Source of the DNA: Paenibacillus barengoltzii NBRC 101215
GTDB lineage: Bacteria > Bacillota > Bacilli > Paenibacillales > Paenibacillaceae
Direction: 5' to 3'
DNA length: 64,000 nt
NCBI RefSeq assembly: GCF_004000745.1
Contig: NZ_BILV01000012.1
Coordinates: 43,835 to 107,834 of the forward strand
Positions 8,920-17,432 of this stretch are shown here, one piece after another (positions within the stretch are counted from its first letter, which is position 1; every line of letters begins with the position of its first letter). Below the pieces are notes generated by a model. That model saw nothing but the letters and a program-made list of their open reading frames with translations. It was not told where the DNA came from and searched no databases. A program made the position numbers and the translations under genes.

Positions 8920-8957
8920 TTTACAGTTTGGAGACATTTTGTTGACAACTCGGTCAA
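8920..8957 (+). promoter_or_regulatory. three 11-bp direct repeats, possible response-regulator site
   Basis: TTTACA (8920), GAGACA (8931) and TTGACA (8942) start exactly 11 bases apart, and the first two are followed by near-identical spacers (GTTTG, TTTTG). This hexamer-plus-five layout is the one used by PhoP/OmpR-type regulators. The last hexamer could also act as a -35 for the binding-protein gene, but no good -10 follows 17 bases later, as expected for an activated promoter. It also begins the inverted repeat TTGAC/GTCAA (8942-8957). Confidence 0.45.
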
Positions 8958-9045
8958 ACGATGGTGACATCTCCCCTTTACGATGAAGGTGGCCCAAAAA
9001 ACAGGAATTGCCTTATCGTCATGCGGCCGAAAGGAGTATAGGACG

Positions 9046-10422
9046 TTGAAAACTTCAATCAAAACAAGAGCAATAACGACGGCAGCGGTGAGTTTCATCC
9101 TATTGTTTTCACTAGCTGCCTGTCATGGTGGGGGAGGAGCGTCTCCAAATCCCCAAATCGGTGAATCGGGCAACCTCGTGGGCGAACCGCCAAGCCAGGA
9201 TCCCGATGACGTTGGAAAAACAACGTTGGTTCTGTCGAGCTTTTTTCCAGATGCTCGTCTGGAGAAGCTGGTCAACCAATATGAAAAGATCCACCCGGAG
9301 GTGGACATCCAACTTCAGTTCGTGCAATCCGATGATGCTCATATGGAGGCGGAGATGGAGAAGTATCTGACCCAAACGAATACGGCCATGCTGGCAGGAA
9401 AGGGGCCGGATTTGCTCATCCTGGATGATTTGCCGGCCGCCAATTATGTAAAGAACGGACTGCTTGTTAACTTCGATGAGTTGATCGCACAAGATCCTAC
9501 TTTTAAGAAAACGGACTATTTCTCAAATATATTGGACAATGCCAAGCTTGGCGGCGGCTTGTACGCGATGCCGACTTCATTCTTCCTGCTCGGACTGGCC
9601 GGCGACGAAGAAGCGCTCGCGAAGGCTGGAGTGGAGATCGACGACCAATCTTGGTCTTGGAACGATTTCGCCGTTCTTTCCGAGCAATTGGTGAACAAAA
9701 CGTATCCGCATGTCATCCAAACAGAACCTCAATACATGCTGAATTGGATGGTGTCCGACAATTTATCGCTATTTGTGGACGAGCCCAAGGGAATGGCCAA
9801 ATTCAACACGAGCAGCTTTACCGGCTTAATGAAGCAGGTGCAGAACATGGCCGAAGACGGAGTGATTGGCATGGAGGGAGCCCCTTATTTCTTCCCTGTG
9901 CAGATCAATTCGCCTGCCGATTACTTCGAATCACTAAAAAGCTATCGGAGTCCAAACATGAAGCTTTACGTCAAGCCGCATGCCCAAGACGTGGGGGCCG
10001 GCGGGTACTTTCAACCGTATCAAAGCATCGGATTGAATCGCAGCTCCAAAGCCAAGGAACAAGCCTGGGACTTCGTGAAATTTATGATCTCGAATCAAGT
10101 GCCGGTCGATCCGAACCATGCCGGCTTCCCGCTCAATAAGCAGCTTTACAAACAGGAAGTCGAACAGTTGAAAAAAGAAGGAGCCGTACAAACCGCCAAG
10201 GAGGGCCCATTGAAGGGGGTACCCGTCCAAGTCGAGCTGGACAAGCTGGTTGCGTTTGAGCAGTTTCTGACCGGTGCGACCCATATGGTATCTAAATTTC
10301 AGCCGGATCAACTGTCGGAAATCATTACTGAAGAGTCCAAAGCTTTCTTCAGCGGGCAAAAATCCGCTGAGGACGTCGCAGGCCTGATCCAAAACAAGGT
10401 CACGACGTATCTCAATGAATAG
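9046..10422 (+). CDS. ABC-type sugar-binding lipoprotein without adjacent permeases
   Basis: Extracellular solute-binding protein, family 1 (carbohydrate type), about 458 residues. I place the start at TTG 9046 because AAGGAG lies 9 bases before it; an ATG at 8983 would add 21 residues without a binding site and spoil the signal peptide. The signal ends at Cys26 in LAAC, followed by a Gly/Pro/Asn-rich linker. Strand-rich opening LVLSSFFPDARLEKLVNQYEK is family-typical. No permease or ATPase gene is next to it, so it may serve a distant transporter or present a ligand to the upstream kinase. The ligand is unknown. Confidence 0.85.
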   Translation: MKTSIKTRAITTAAVSFILLFSLAACHGGGGASPNPQIGESGNLVGEPPSQDPDDVGKTTLVLSSFFPDARLEKLVNQYEKIHPEVDIQLQFVQSDDAHMEAEMEKYLTQTNTAMLAGKGPDLLILDDLPAANYVKNGLLVNFDELIAQDPTFKKTDYFSNILDNAKLGGGLYAMPTSFFLLGLAGDEEALAKAGVEIDDQSWSWNDFAVLSEQLVNKTYPHVIQTEPQYMLNWMVSDNLSLFVDEPKGMAKFNTSSFTGLMKQVQNMAEDGVIGMEGAPYFFPVQINSPADYFESLKSYRSPNMKLYVKPHAQDVGAGGYFQPYQSIGLNRSSKAKEQAWDFVKFMISNQVPVDPNHAGFPLNKQLYKQEVEQLKKEGAVQTAKEGPLKGVPVQVELDKLVAFEQFLTGATHMVSKFQPDQLSEIITEESKAFFSGQKSAEDVAGLIQNKVTTYLNE

Positions 10423-10510
10423 CAGCAGTGATCATGAACAGCACGGATCCGATTCTGGGAGAGGGTCGGTTCCGATTTGAGGGAGATAGAGAACACTCGG
10501 AGGAGAAGTT

Positions 10511-11233
10511 ATGGGGAAAAGTGGGAAGATCGCGTATTTCGTGGCTGTCTTGGGGATCATTATGGTTTTGCTGTCCTTAGGGGGTGTGATTACCCTTGGT
10601 GGTGAGAAGCACGGAGGTTCCGTTCATCGGTTCTTGTCGTCCGGACCGGCGGTTGGTGAGGAAAGGGCCGTTCCCGGCGGAACCGCCGGGAAGTACCGGA
10701 TCGTCATTGATCCCGGACATGGCGGGAAGGATCCGGGAGCGACCAGCATGAGCGGCAGAGAAGAGAAGGATTTTACGTTGGCCCTAGCGGAGAAGGTCTA
10801 TGAACGACTTGAGCAGGATCCGATGTTCGAACCCGTATTAACTCGTACAAGTGATGAGTTTATCGAGCTGGAGGATCGGTCCAAGGTCGCCAACGAGCTG
10901 CATGCAAATGCATTCATCTCTTTGCATGGCAACACGTATGAAGGGTCGGAGCCAGTGTCCGGCACGGAGACGTATTACTACAACAGAGGAGACGGCAGTT
11001 ATGAACTGGCGGAGATGATCCACCAGCATTTAATCGAAGCCTTGGGTTTTCGGGACAGGGGCGTTCGTCAAGAAGGCTGGAAAGTGCTGCGAACGAGCGA
11101 AGTTCCAGCGGTTCTGGCCGAAATCGGGTTTCTGACCAACGCGGAGAATGAGTCGGTCTTATTTAGTGAAGCGGGGCAGGACAAAGCGGCGCAAGCAATA
11201 GTGGATGCGCTTAAACAATATTTCGGAAAATAA
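10511..11233 (+). CDS. N-acetylmuramoyl-L-alanine amidase (Amidase_3), membrane-anchored or secreted
   Basis: Zinc amidase that cuts the bond between MurNAc and L-Ala in peptidoglycan. A hydrophobic N-terminal segment (about 8-28) is a signal or anchor, followed by a short linker and the catalytic domain (about 65-240). Zinc-site motifs are visible: IDPGHGGKDPGA (about 69-80), the acidic residue of FIELEDR, ISLHGN (about 137-142) and LAEIGFLTN (about 203) with the catalytic Glu. There is no cell-wall binding repeat. The start has GGAGGAG upstream. It follows the binding-protein gene by 88 bases without a terminator between them and may be co-transcribed. Confidence 0.9.
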   Translation: MGKSGKIAYFVAVLGIIMVLLSLGGVITLGGEKHGGSVHRFLSSGPAVGEERAVPGGTAGKYRIVIDPGHGGKDPGATSMSGREEKDFTLALAEKVYERLEQDPMFEPVLTRTSDEFIELEDRSKVANELHANAFISLHGNTYEGSEPVSGTETYYYNRGDGSYELAEMIHQHLIEALGFRDRGVRQEGWKVLRTSEVPAVLAEIGFLTNAENESVLFSEAGQDKAAQAIVDALKQYFGK

Positions 11234-11237
11234 ACCC

Positions 11238-11271
11238 GGGAGAAACCGCAGGATTACCTGCTGTTTCTCCC
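11238..11271. terminator. bidirectional hairpin between converging genes
   Basis: GGGAGAAAC/GTTTCTCCC plus inner GCAGG/CCTGC with loop ATTA (11238-11271). The loop contains the stop codon of the opposite gene. There is no long T run, so efficiency is uncertain. Confidence 0.6.
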
Positions 11272-11685
11272 GTCGTCATAACTGAGCTGCCATTCAATGC
11301 CGTACTTGTCCGTTACATTGCCGTAACAAGGGCTCCAGAATGTTTCCTGCAGCTCCATCTTCACCGTTCCGCCCTCCTTGAGACGCTCAAACGCGGCGGT
11401 GATTTCCTCTCGATTGGTGCTGACCAGCGCCAAACTGATATTCGTTCCAACGGTATAAGGGGAGCCTGGGAACACGTCGGAGAACATCAGATGACTGCCG
11501 CTTACCTGCAGATTGGCGTGCATGACCCGATCCTTTGCTGCTTCGGGAAGCGCATAATCCGGTTCAGCCGCATGCGCTTCGCCGTAGGTCATGATTTGCG
11601 GCCGCTCCACACCAAACGCTTGGGCGTAAAACTCCACCGCTTCACGGCAGTTGCCGTCGAAATACAAATATGCGTCAATCGGCAT
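11254..11685 (-). CDS. VOC/PhnB-like glyoxalase-fold protein
   Basis: Small cytoplasmic protein of 143 residues, from the PhnB/DUF1428-like branch of the vicinal oxygen chelate fold. It opens with PIDAYLYFDGNCREAVEFYAQAF split by a Gly and carries the family's MHANLQVSG and MFSDVFPG stretches and the closing KYGIEWQLSY. A strong AGGAGGAG precedes the ATG. Members are often annotated as 3-demethylubiquinone methyltransferase-like but the true reaction is generally unknown. It is a single gene converging on the amidase. Confidence 0.8.
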   Translation of the reverse strand: MPIDAYLYFDGNCREAVEFYAQAFGVERPQIMTYGEAHAAEPDYALPEAAKDRVMHANLQVSGSHLMFSDVFPGSPYTVGTNISLALVSTNREEITAAFERLKEGGTVKMELQETFWSPCYGNVTDKYGIEWQLSYDDGRNSR

Positions 11686-12054
11686 ATCCTTCTCCTCCTC
11701 TTAAATAACTCTCGTTGTGCATAGACTCCCTTAAAGCTTACCCAGAATCCACCAACTTGAATCAGACACAATCCATAAATGGGATATATTAACTCAAGAT
11801 TTATTTCACTATTTCCAAAAGACATTCGATGGGAGATAGGAGGAAAATACAGTAAACTAGAGATTTTTTGTTTACATTACGATAATATAATTCGTAAATT
11901 AATATCATAAAGATGTTTTAACTTTAAAATATAATTTCAAACGAATGAAATGAATTTCCAAAAAAAATTCACATGGTTTGCTTGTTTTTTGTCAGCTTTG
12001 CGCTTAAGATATGATTGCAAGTCTAGTAAATATATCCAAATAGTGAAGTAGGTA
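11686..12054. other. AT-rich intergenic region upstream of murR
   Basis: No gene is seen. Two inverted repeats stand out: GTAAAC/GTTTAC (11852-11857 and 11870-11875) and TTTCA/TGAAA (11935-11939 and 11946-11950). The first shares the 8-mer GTAAACTA with the murQ promoter, which suggests a common regulator, possibly MurR itself. A TATGAT near 12008 could be the murR -10, but no good -35 is evident. Confidence 0.4.
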
Positions 12055-12924
12055 ATGAAGATGGCTATTCATGATAATATCCTGATCAAGATTCGCGATA
12101 TGAAGGAAAATCTGACGCCGGTCGAGCGCATGGTCGCGGAATATATTCTCGCCAATACAGAAGACATTCCCCATCTTTCGATCAAAAGCTTGGCCAAGCT
12201 GAGCAAAACAAGCGATGCTTCGGTGCTTCGGTTCTGCAAAACGATGGGATACAGCGGTTACCGCAGCTTTATCGTCAGTATTTCCGCAGCGCTTGGCTCG
12301 ATGGACGACGAGCGGAAGGATCAGTACACCGATATCCAACCGGGCGATGACCTGGATACGATCATTGCCAACATTTCGCGCAACAATATGAAGTCGATTG
12401 AGGATACGTTAAGTGTGCTGGATCGCGGCGAGGTTGCTCGTGCCGTTAAAGCGCTTCGAGCCTCTAACCGCATCGTGTTCTTTGGGATCGGCGCCTCCGG
12501 ATTGGTGTGCCAGGACGGGGAACAGAAATTTTCACGAATTAATAAAATGTGCCATGCGTACACCGATGGTCATAGTCAGTTGACTGCGGCGACATTGCTT
12601 GGCAAAGGTGACGTTGCCATCTTCGTCTCAAACTCCGGTAGTACCCTTGAAATTATAGAGACACTGGAGATTGCCAAGAAGAACAACGCGACAACGGTCG
12701 CCATTACCAAATACAACAAAAGCGAGCTTGCCGATAAGGCGGATATCCTGCTCGGCATCTCCACACCGGAGATCACCATGCGCAGCGGGGCGATGGGCTC
12801 TCGGATTGCGATGCTGACGATCATAGACATGCTGTTTGCCGGAGTGGCCAGTGCAGAATATCAACATGTGAAGAAGTATTTGACCAAGACGCATAGTATT
12901 TTAGCCGCGAAGCACAAAAGATAA
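12055..12924 (+). CDS. murR: MurR/RpiR-family transcriptional regulator of murein-sugar genes
   Basis: Sugar-phosphate-responsive regulator. Residues 1-77 form the HTH_6 DNA-binding domain (SIKSLAKLSKTSDASVLRF is the helix-turn-helix split around residue 45), and about 125-265 form a SIS sugar-phosphate binding domain with FGIGASG and SNSGSTLEI. The relatives that govern murQ bind MurNAc-6-phosphate. It lies just upstream of murQ in the same direction but has its own terminator, so it is expressed separately. The start may be ATG 12055 or 12061. The palindrome at 13046-13060 is a likely operator. Confidence 0.88.
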   Translation: MKMAIHDNILIKIRDMKENLTPVERMVAEYILANTEDIPHLSIKSLAKLSKTSDASVLRFCKTMGYSGYRSFIVSISAALGSMDDERKDQYTDIQPGDDLDTIIANISRNNMKSIEDTLSVLDRGEVARAVKALRASNRIVFFGIGASGLVCQDGEQKFSRINKMCHAYTDGHSQLTAATLLGKGDVAIFVSNSGSTLEIIETLEIAKKNNATTVAITKYNKSELADKADILLGISTPEITMRSGAMGSRIAMLTIIDMLFAGVASAEYQHVKKYLTKTHSILAAKHKR

Positions 12925-12942
12925 AGGAAACAAGCTTACATC

Positions 12943-12977
12943 AGACATTGGATCCTGACGATCCGATGTCTTTTTTT
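12943..12977 (+). terminator. terminator after murR
   Basis: Stem AGACAT-GGATC / GATCC-ATGTCT with one internal mismatch (12943-12971), loop CTGAC, then seven T residues. Confidence 0.9.
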
Positions 12978-13039
12978 GTTGAAAAAAGGAGTAAAAAATC
13001 AAAAATATACTACACAGTAAAATTTTATTTCAAAATCTA

Positions 13040-13069
13040 TTGACGTGGTAAAGTTTACCACCGTAAACT
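13040..13069 (+). promoter_or_regulatory. murQ promoter with embedded palindromic operator
   Basis: A -35 TTGACG (13040-13045) and -10 TAAACT (13064-13069) are 18 bases apart. The spacer holds the perfect 15-bp palindrome TGGTAAAGTTTACCA (13046-13060). A second inverted repeat, AGTTTAC/GTAAACT (13052-13058 and 13063-13069), overlaps it and covers the -10. A repressor here would block polymerase; MurR is the natural candidate. Confidence 0.7.
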
Positions 13070-13126
13070 AAGACTCAAGTAAAGGGTGGATCAAACCAGA
13101 TCATCAGTGAGGAGAATGAAGACGCC

Positions 13127-14041
13127 ATGGAAGAATACTATGCTGGGCTGACGACGGAGGCTATCAACCAAAATACGCTAAGGATTGATGAATGCTCAAC
13201 CGAAGAAATGCTGCGTCTTATGAATCGGGAGGATGCCACGGTACCCGCCTCTGTGGCTGCGGAAATTCCGCAGATTACCAAGGCGGTGGATACGCTGCAC
13301 CAACTGCTGAAGCAGGGGGGGAGAATGTTTTATATCGGGGCAGGGACTTCGGGCAGATTGGGGGTGCTGGATGCTTCGGAATGTCCACCAACCTTCGGCG
13401 TTGATCCTGAGCTGGTGCAAGGGCATATCGCCGGTGGAGACATCGCTTTAAGAGCAGCGGTCGAAGGTTATGAGGATAACGAGGAGGAGGGGATGGCATT
13501 AATTGAACGGCTTGGGGTGACGAACAAGGATGCAGTGATCGGTATTTCGGCCAGCGGCAGCGCCGGCTTCGTCATTGCGAGCTTGAAGAAAGCTGCTGAG
13601 CTGGGGGCAACGACCATTGGCATCGTCAACAACAAGGCATCCAAGCTGGAGGCAGTCTGCGATATTTGTATCTCACCTGTGGTAGGACCAGAAGCAATTA
13701 TGGGCTCTACCCGTCTGAAGGCAGGAACGGCACAGAAGCTGGTGCTGAACATGCTCACGACCTGCACGATGGTGAAGCTGGGGAAGACGTACAATAACCT
13801 GATGGTGGACTTGAAGGCGAGCAACAAGAAGCTGTATGACCGTTCTATCCGCATCCTCAAAATCGCCACCGGTGTCGACAGTGCCACCGCAGCGAAAGTG
13901 CTGGAGGAGGCATCACTGAACTGCAAGCTTGCGATCCTGATGATCAAGACGGGGATGGAGGCCAAGGAGGCTGAGCGTCGATTAACCGAGTGTGACGGAA
14001 ATCTCAAGCTGGCGATTCGCACACAAAACAAAGTGGTTTAA
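13127..14041 (+). CDS. murQ: N-acetylmuramic acid 6-phosphate etherase
   Basis: Cytoplasmic lyase that removes the D-lactyl ether from MurNAc-6-phosphate to give GlcNAc-6-phosphate. The 304 residues contain a SIS domain; GAGTSGRLGVLDASECPPTF (about 72-91) holds the catalytic Glu at about residue 85, and HIAGG, GISASGSAGFV and IVNNK are family signatures. Length matches E. coli MurQ (298). It is first in a seven-gene operon behind the palindrome-bearing promoter and ends with a C-terminal UBA-like helical part (about 245-304). Confidence 0.96.
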   Translation: MEEYYAGLTTEAINQNTLRIDECSTEEMLRLMNREDATVPASVAAEIPQITKAVDTLHQLLKQGGRMFYIGAGTSGRLGVLDASECPPTFGVDPELVQGHIAGGDIALRAAVEGYEDNEEEGMALIERLGVTNKDAVIGISASGSAGFVIASLKKAAELGATTIGIVNNKASKLEAVCDICISPVVGPEAIMGSTRLKAGTAQKLVLNMLTTCTMVKLGKTYNNLMVDLKASNKKLYDRSIRILKIATGVDSATAAKVLEEASLNCKLAILMIKTGMEAKEAERRLTECDGNLKLAIRTQNKVV

Positions 14042-14071
14042 CACGATTATCCAGGGGGAGGATTTTTGGCG

Positions 14072-15526
14072 ATGAGAAAAATGCATGTATGGGCATCTGT
14101 ATTGGCATTAACCATGTCGATCAGCTTATTGACGGCATGCGGGTCGGGGAACAAAGCCGCAAACGGCGGCGATTCCGCGACTCCCAACAACACCAATAGC
14201 TCCGCTGAAGCGCCTGCCGAGGCCAAAGACACGATCACTGCGTTACTTCCGCCGGTTTCAGGCAACTTCCAAAGTCGTTTTGAGGAAATCGAGAAAGATT
14301 TTAACGCCCTGTATCCCAATTTGACTTTAAAAATTGAACCGGCAAGCTGGGAGGACATGACGCAAAAGCTGGATACGCAGGTGAATGCCGGCAGTCCCCC
14401 GGATATTGCCTTTATTGGCTCGGACGGAATTTCCAAATACGTGCAGCAGGGGATGTTAATGGACATCACCGATACCGTAACCCCGGAAATGGTCGCGGAT
14501 TTTGACCCGACACCGCTTGAGTACATGAAGAAAGCGGATGGACTGTACGGGTTCCCGGCCTATATGGAAGTTCACGCCCTTGGCGGCAACAAGCAATTCC
14601 TTGAAGAAGCAGGGATTGATTGGAAAAGCGTACAGCAAAACGGTTGGACATACGAAGAGTTCCGTGAAGCGATCAAAAAAGGCGTCGTGAAGGAAGGCGA
14701 TACGATCAAACGGTACGGCTTCGTGTTCGCAACTGCCGGGGTGACGGCTAAGGATTATCTGAACATCCTCATCAAAAATGCCGGGATGCCTGCTGCATTC
14801 ACCAAAGACTTAAAATTTGCTTACACCAGCAAAAATTATTTGGAAGTGTTGAAGGCGGTACGGCAAATGATTGATGACGGCTCGATGCCGAAGGAACTGA
14901 GTTCCGTCGATGCCGGCAAACGCTGGAACATGTTCCTGACCGGACAAACGATGATTACCGGGAAAGGGCTGGCCACCTTCGAGAACTCGGCAAATCAAAA
15001 CAATGAGAAGCTGAAGGCTAATGACGGCAGTGCGGTCGCTGGCAGCATTCCGGTTGAGTACATTGTCCTTCCTGTCCCCACGTTCCTGGGCCAAGAGCCG
15101 GTCTCCAGCACAGTCGTGGACGGTTATGTCACCTTCCGCGGCAAGAAGGAGCCCACCGCCGAGCATAAAGCTAATGTCGTGAAGGCGGCCTACTATCTGG
15201 CCAGCGGCAAAGTAGCGGCATTGACGAACAATGACCTGTTTGCGGCGCACATTACCAAGAGCGGAAGAGAAGCGGCGAAGGACCTGACGGTGAACCGGAA
15301 TCCGGATAACGTTGCCGCAGTCGAAACTTTGTTATCCCACGCCAATCCGGCACGTCCGGATATCCCGGTGGAGCTTGGCGCCCAGGCGATCAAGCTGGAG
15401 GATGAAGTGATCATTCCGAAGCTGCAAGCTTTGTTGGCTGATGAGATTACGCCGGAGGAAATGTACGAAGCTGTCAAAAAAGAAGCGATCAAGATGTTTG
15501 GGGAAGACGGCGTAGTGATCGACTAA
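14072..15526 (+). CDS. solute-binding lipoprotein of the murein-sugar ABC importer
   Basis: Family 1 carbohydrate-binding lipoprotein, about 484 residues, with lipobox LTAC and lipidated Cys23 and a Ser/Asn/Ala-rich linker. GGAGG lies 10 bases before ATG 14072; TTG 14066 is also possible. The body shows the usual pattern, with ITALLPPVSGNFQSRFEEIE early and YLASGK late. Its place between murQ and two permease genes implies a substrate containing MurNAc, AnhMurNAc or a MurNAc-GlcNAc disaccharide; B. subtilis uses a PTS (MurP) for this job. The ligand is inferred from context only. Confidence 0.87.
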   Translation: MRKMHVWASVLALTMSISLLTACGSGNKAANGGDSATPNNTNSSAEAPAEAKDTITALLPPVSGNFQSRFEEIEKDFNALYPNLTLKIEPASWEDMTQKLDTQVNAGSPPDIAFIGSDGISKYVQQGMLMDITDTVTPEMVADFDPTPLEYMKKADGLYGFPAYMEVHALGGNKQFLEEAGIDWKSVQQNGWTYEEFREAIKKGVVKEGDTIKRYGFVFATAGVTAKDYLNILIKNAGMPAAFTKDLKFAYTSKNYLEVLKAVRQMIDDGSMPKELSSVDAGKRWNMFLTGQTMITGKGLATFENSANQNNEKLKANDGSAVAGSIPVEYIVLPVPTFLGQEPVSSTVVDGYVTFRGKKEPTAEHKANVVKAAYYLASGKVAALTNNDLFAAHITKSGREAAKDLTVNRNPDNVAAVETLLSHANPARPDIPVELGAQAIKLEDEVIIPKLQALLADEITPEEMYEAVKKEAIKMFGEDGVVID

Positions 15527-15534
15527 CCAATGGA

Positions 15535-15583
15535 GGATCGGATAGCCGTGGGGAAGGTCTGCGGCTATCCGAACCGTTTTTTT
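15535..15583 (+). terminator. intercistronic attenuator between binding protein and permease genes
   Basis: Perfect 10-bp stem CGGATAGCCG/CGGCTATCCG (15539-15548 and 15562-15571), extendable with one mismatch, followed by a seven-T run (15577-15583). It sits between the binding-protein and permease genes and probably lowers permease expression relative to the binding protein and stabilises the upstream mRNA. Confidence 0.8.
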
Positions 15584-15610
15584 ACACTAGCGAAAAGGAG
15601 TTTGGACACG

Positions 15611-16534
15611 ATGGCCCAGTTGGCAAAAATGCGGACGACAGGCCCAACCAAGAAGAAAATGCTGCGGATCAAAGGTGACACGAGCTGGGCATACGCTTTT
15701 ATCGCCGTGGCGCTGGTCGTCTACGCCGTATTTACCGCCTATCCTGTTGTCAGCGCTTTGATTATCAGTTTTCAGGAATACAAACCGCTGGGTTCCCAGT
15801 TTGTCGGATGGGAGAATTATGCAAATACCTTCACTGACAGCTTATTTTGGAAATCGATCAAGAACACGATTGTTTATACTGTTTTAACTGTTCCGGTTTC
15901 TTTGTTCCTGTCTTTTGTGATCGCCATCATGATCCATCCGCTGCGTAAAGGAATGCAAACGACCTTTAAAGCGATCTATTATTTGCCGGCGGTGGCATCC
16001 GGTGTAGCCCTGTCGGTTGTCTGGCTCTGGATCTTTGATCCAATGACGAGCGGGATCTTAAACCAGCTGCTGGGCTTGTTTGGCATCACGAACCAGAACT
16101 GGCTGGGCTCCAGCTCAACGGCGATGTTCTCGCTGGTGTTGATGGCCTGGCTGTCCAGTCACGGCACGAGCATTATCATCTATTTGGCGGCGCTGCTTGG
16201 CATTGATCACAGTTACTATGAAGCGGCGGAGCTGGATGGGGCATCGTTCCTCCAGAAGATCTGGTACATTGTAATTCCCTGCCTTAAGCCAACAACGTTG
16301 TTCCTGCTGGTGACCGGCGTAATCGGTTCTTTCCAGGTGTTCCAGAACGCTTATCTGATGACTGGAGGCGGTCCGGATAACGCGACCACGATGGTGGGGT
16401 TGCTGATTTTTAACAATGCCTTCAAGTATTTTGAATTCGGAGAGGCGGCGGCACAATCCTTGATTCTAACGGTGATTATTGCAAGCATTTCCCTGCTCCA
16501 GTTCAAATTTATGGGCAACGACATCGAATATTAG
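15611..16534 (+). CDS. ABC sugar permease, first subunit (MalF type)
   Basis: Membrane permease of a carbohydrate importer, 307 residues, six membrane segments, with the cytoplasmic EAA loop EAAELDGASFLQKIWYI (about 206-222) that docks the ATPase. I place the start at ATG 15611, after AAGGAG at 15595, because the longer frame from 15530 would run through the terminator hairpin. No ATPase gene is in the cluster, as is usual for Bacillota importers that share an MsmX-type ATPase encoded elsewhere. Confidence 0.9.
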   Translation: MAQLAKMRTTGPTKKKMLRIKGDTSWAYAFIAVALVVYAVFTAYPVVSALIISFQEYKPLGSQFVGWENYANTFTDSLFWKSIKNTIVYTVLTVPVSLFLSFVIAIMIHPLRKGMQTTFKAIYYLPAVASGVALSVVWLWIFDPMTSGILNQLLGLFGITNQNWLGSSSTAMFSLVLMAWLSSHGTSIIIYLAALLGIDHSYYEAAELDGASFLQKIWYIVIPCLKPTTLFLLVTGVIGSFQVFQNAYLMTGGGPDNATTMVGLLIFNNAFKYFEFGEAAAQSLILTVIIASISLLQFKFMGNDIEY

Positions 16535-16555
16535 CGTGGGAGGGAGGATGAACCC

Positions 16556-17416
16556 ATGGCACTATACAGTAATCATACCGGCCATCCATACGTGAGGCGA
16601 ATCCGCAACGCAGGGCTCATGATCGTTCTTCTGCTTTTTGCGCTGGCGACGCTGTTTCCGATCTACTTCATGATCATTTCCTCCTTCGGTGATCCTGTGG
16701 AAGCGGGGGCCTTAAGCTATTCGTTGTGGCCGGGCAAAATATCGCTGGATTCCTACAAGTTTTTCTTCGACTATAGCGAGTATTCCTATCGCTGGTTGTT
16801 GAATTCGCTAATTGTGGCGACCAGCGTGATGGTGTCGAATGTCCTCTTTGCGACCTTGGCGGGTTACGCCTTCTCCAAAATCCGTTTTCGCGGCAGATCG
16901 CTGTTGTTTTCGATCATGCTCTGCGCGATGATGATTCCGTATCAAGTGACTCAGGTGCCGCTTTACATTTTGATCGTGAACGTATTTCAGATTGAAAATA
17001 CGTACGGTGCGTTGATTATGCCTGGTCTTGTCACCGTATTTAACATCTTTCTTGCCAAGCAGTTCATGACTTCCATTCCGTCCGAAATTTTAGAATGCGC
17101 GAAGGTGGAAGGCTGCAACCAGCTTCAGATGTTCACGAAGATCGTTCTCCCTCTCTCCAAAACCGTGATGGCGGTCATGGCCATTCTCACCTTTATGGAT
17201 AGCTGGAACACGTTCTTCTGGCCGTTTCTGGTTACGAACACGATGGACATGCAAACGATTCAGGTAGGGCTCAAAAACTTCCGTTTCGCGAACACCACGT
17301 ATTTCGCTCCGATGATGGCGGGGGCGACGATCTCGGCCTTGCCGATGTTCATCTTGTTCTTCAGCTTGCAAAAATATTTCCTGGAAGGCGTCACGGTTGG
17401 CGCGGTGAAGGGATGA
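16556..17416 (+). CDS. ABC sugar permease, second subunit (MalG type)
   Basis: Partner permease, 286 residues, six membrane segments; its EAA loop reads ECAKVEGCNQLQMFTKI (about 181-197), and the protein ends FLEGVTVGAVKG as in MalG-type permeases. AGGGAGG precedes the ATG. It lies 21 bases after the first permease and 16 before anmK, so the importer and the sugar-processing enzymes are one transcription unit. Confidence 0.92.
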   Translation: MALYSNHTGHPYVRRIRNAGLMIVLLLFALATLFPIYFMIISSFGDPVEAGALSYSLWPGKISLDSYKFFFDYSEYSYRWLLNSLIVATSVMVSNVLFATLAGYAFSKIRFRGRSLLFSIMLCAMMIPYQVTQVPLYILIVNVFQIENTYGALIMPGLVTVFNIFLAKQFMTSIPSEILECAKVEGCNQLQMFTKIVLPLSKTVMAVMAILTFMDSWNTFFWPFLVTNTMDMQTIQVGLKNFRFANTTYFAPMMAGATISALPMFILFFSLQKYFLEGVTVGAVKG

Positions 17417-17432
17417 ACCTGGAGGTGAGGGG

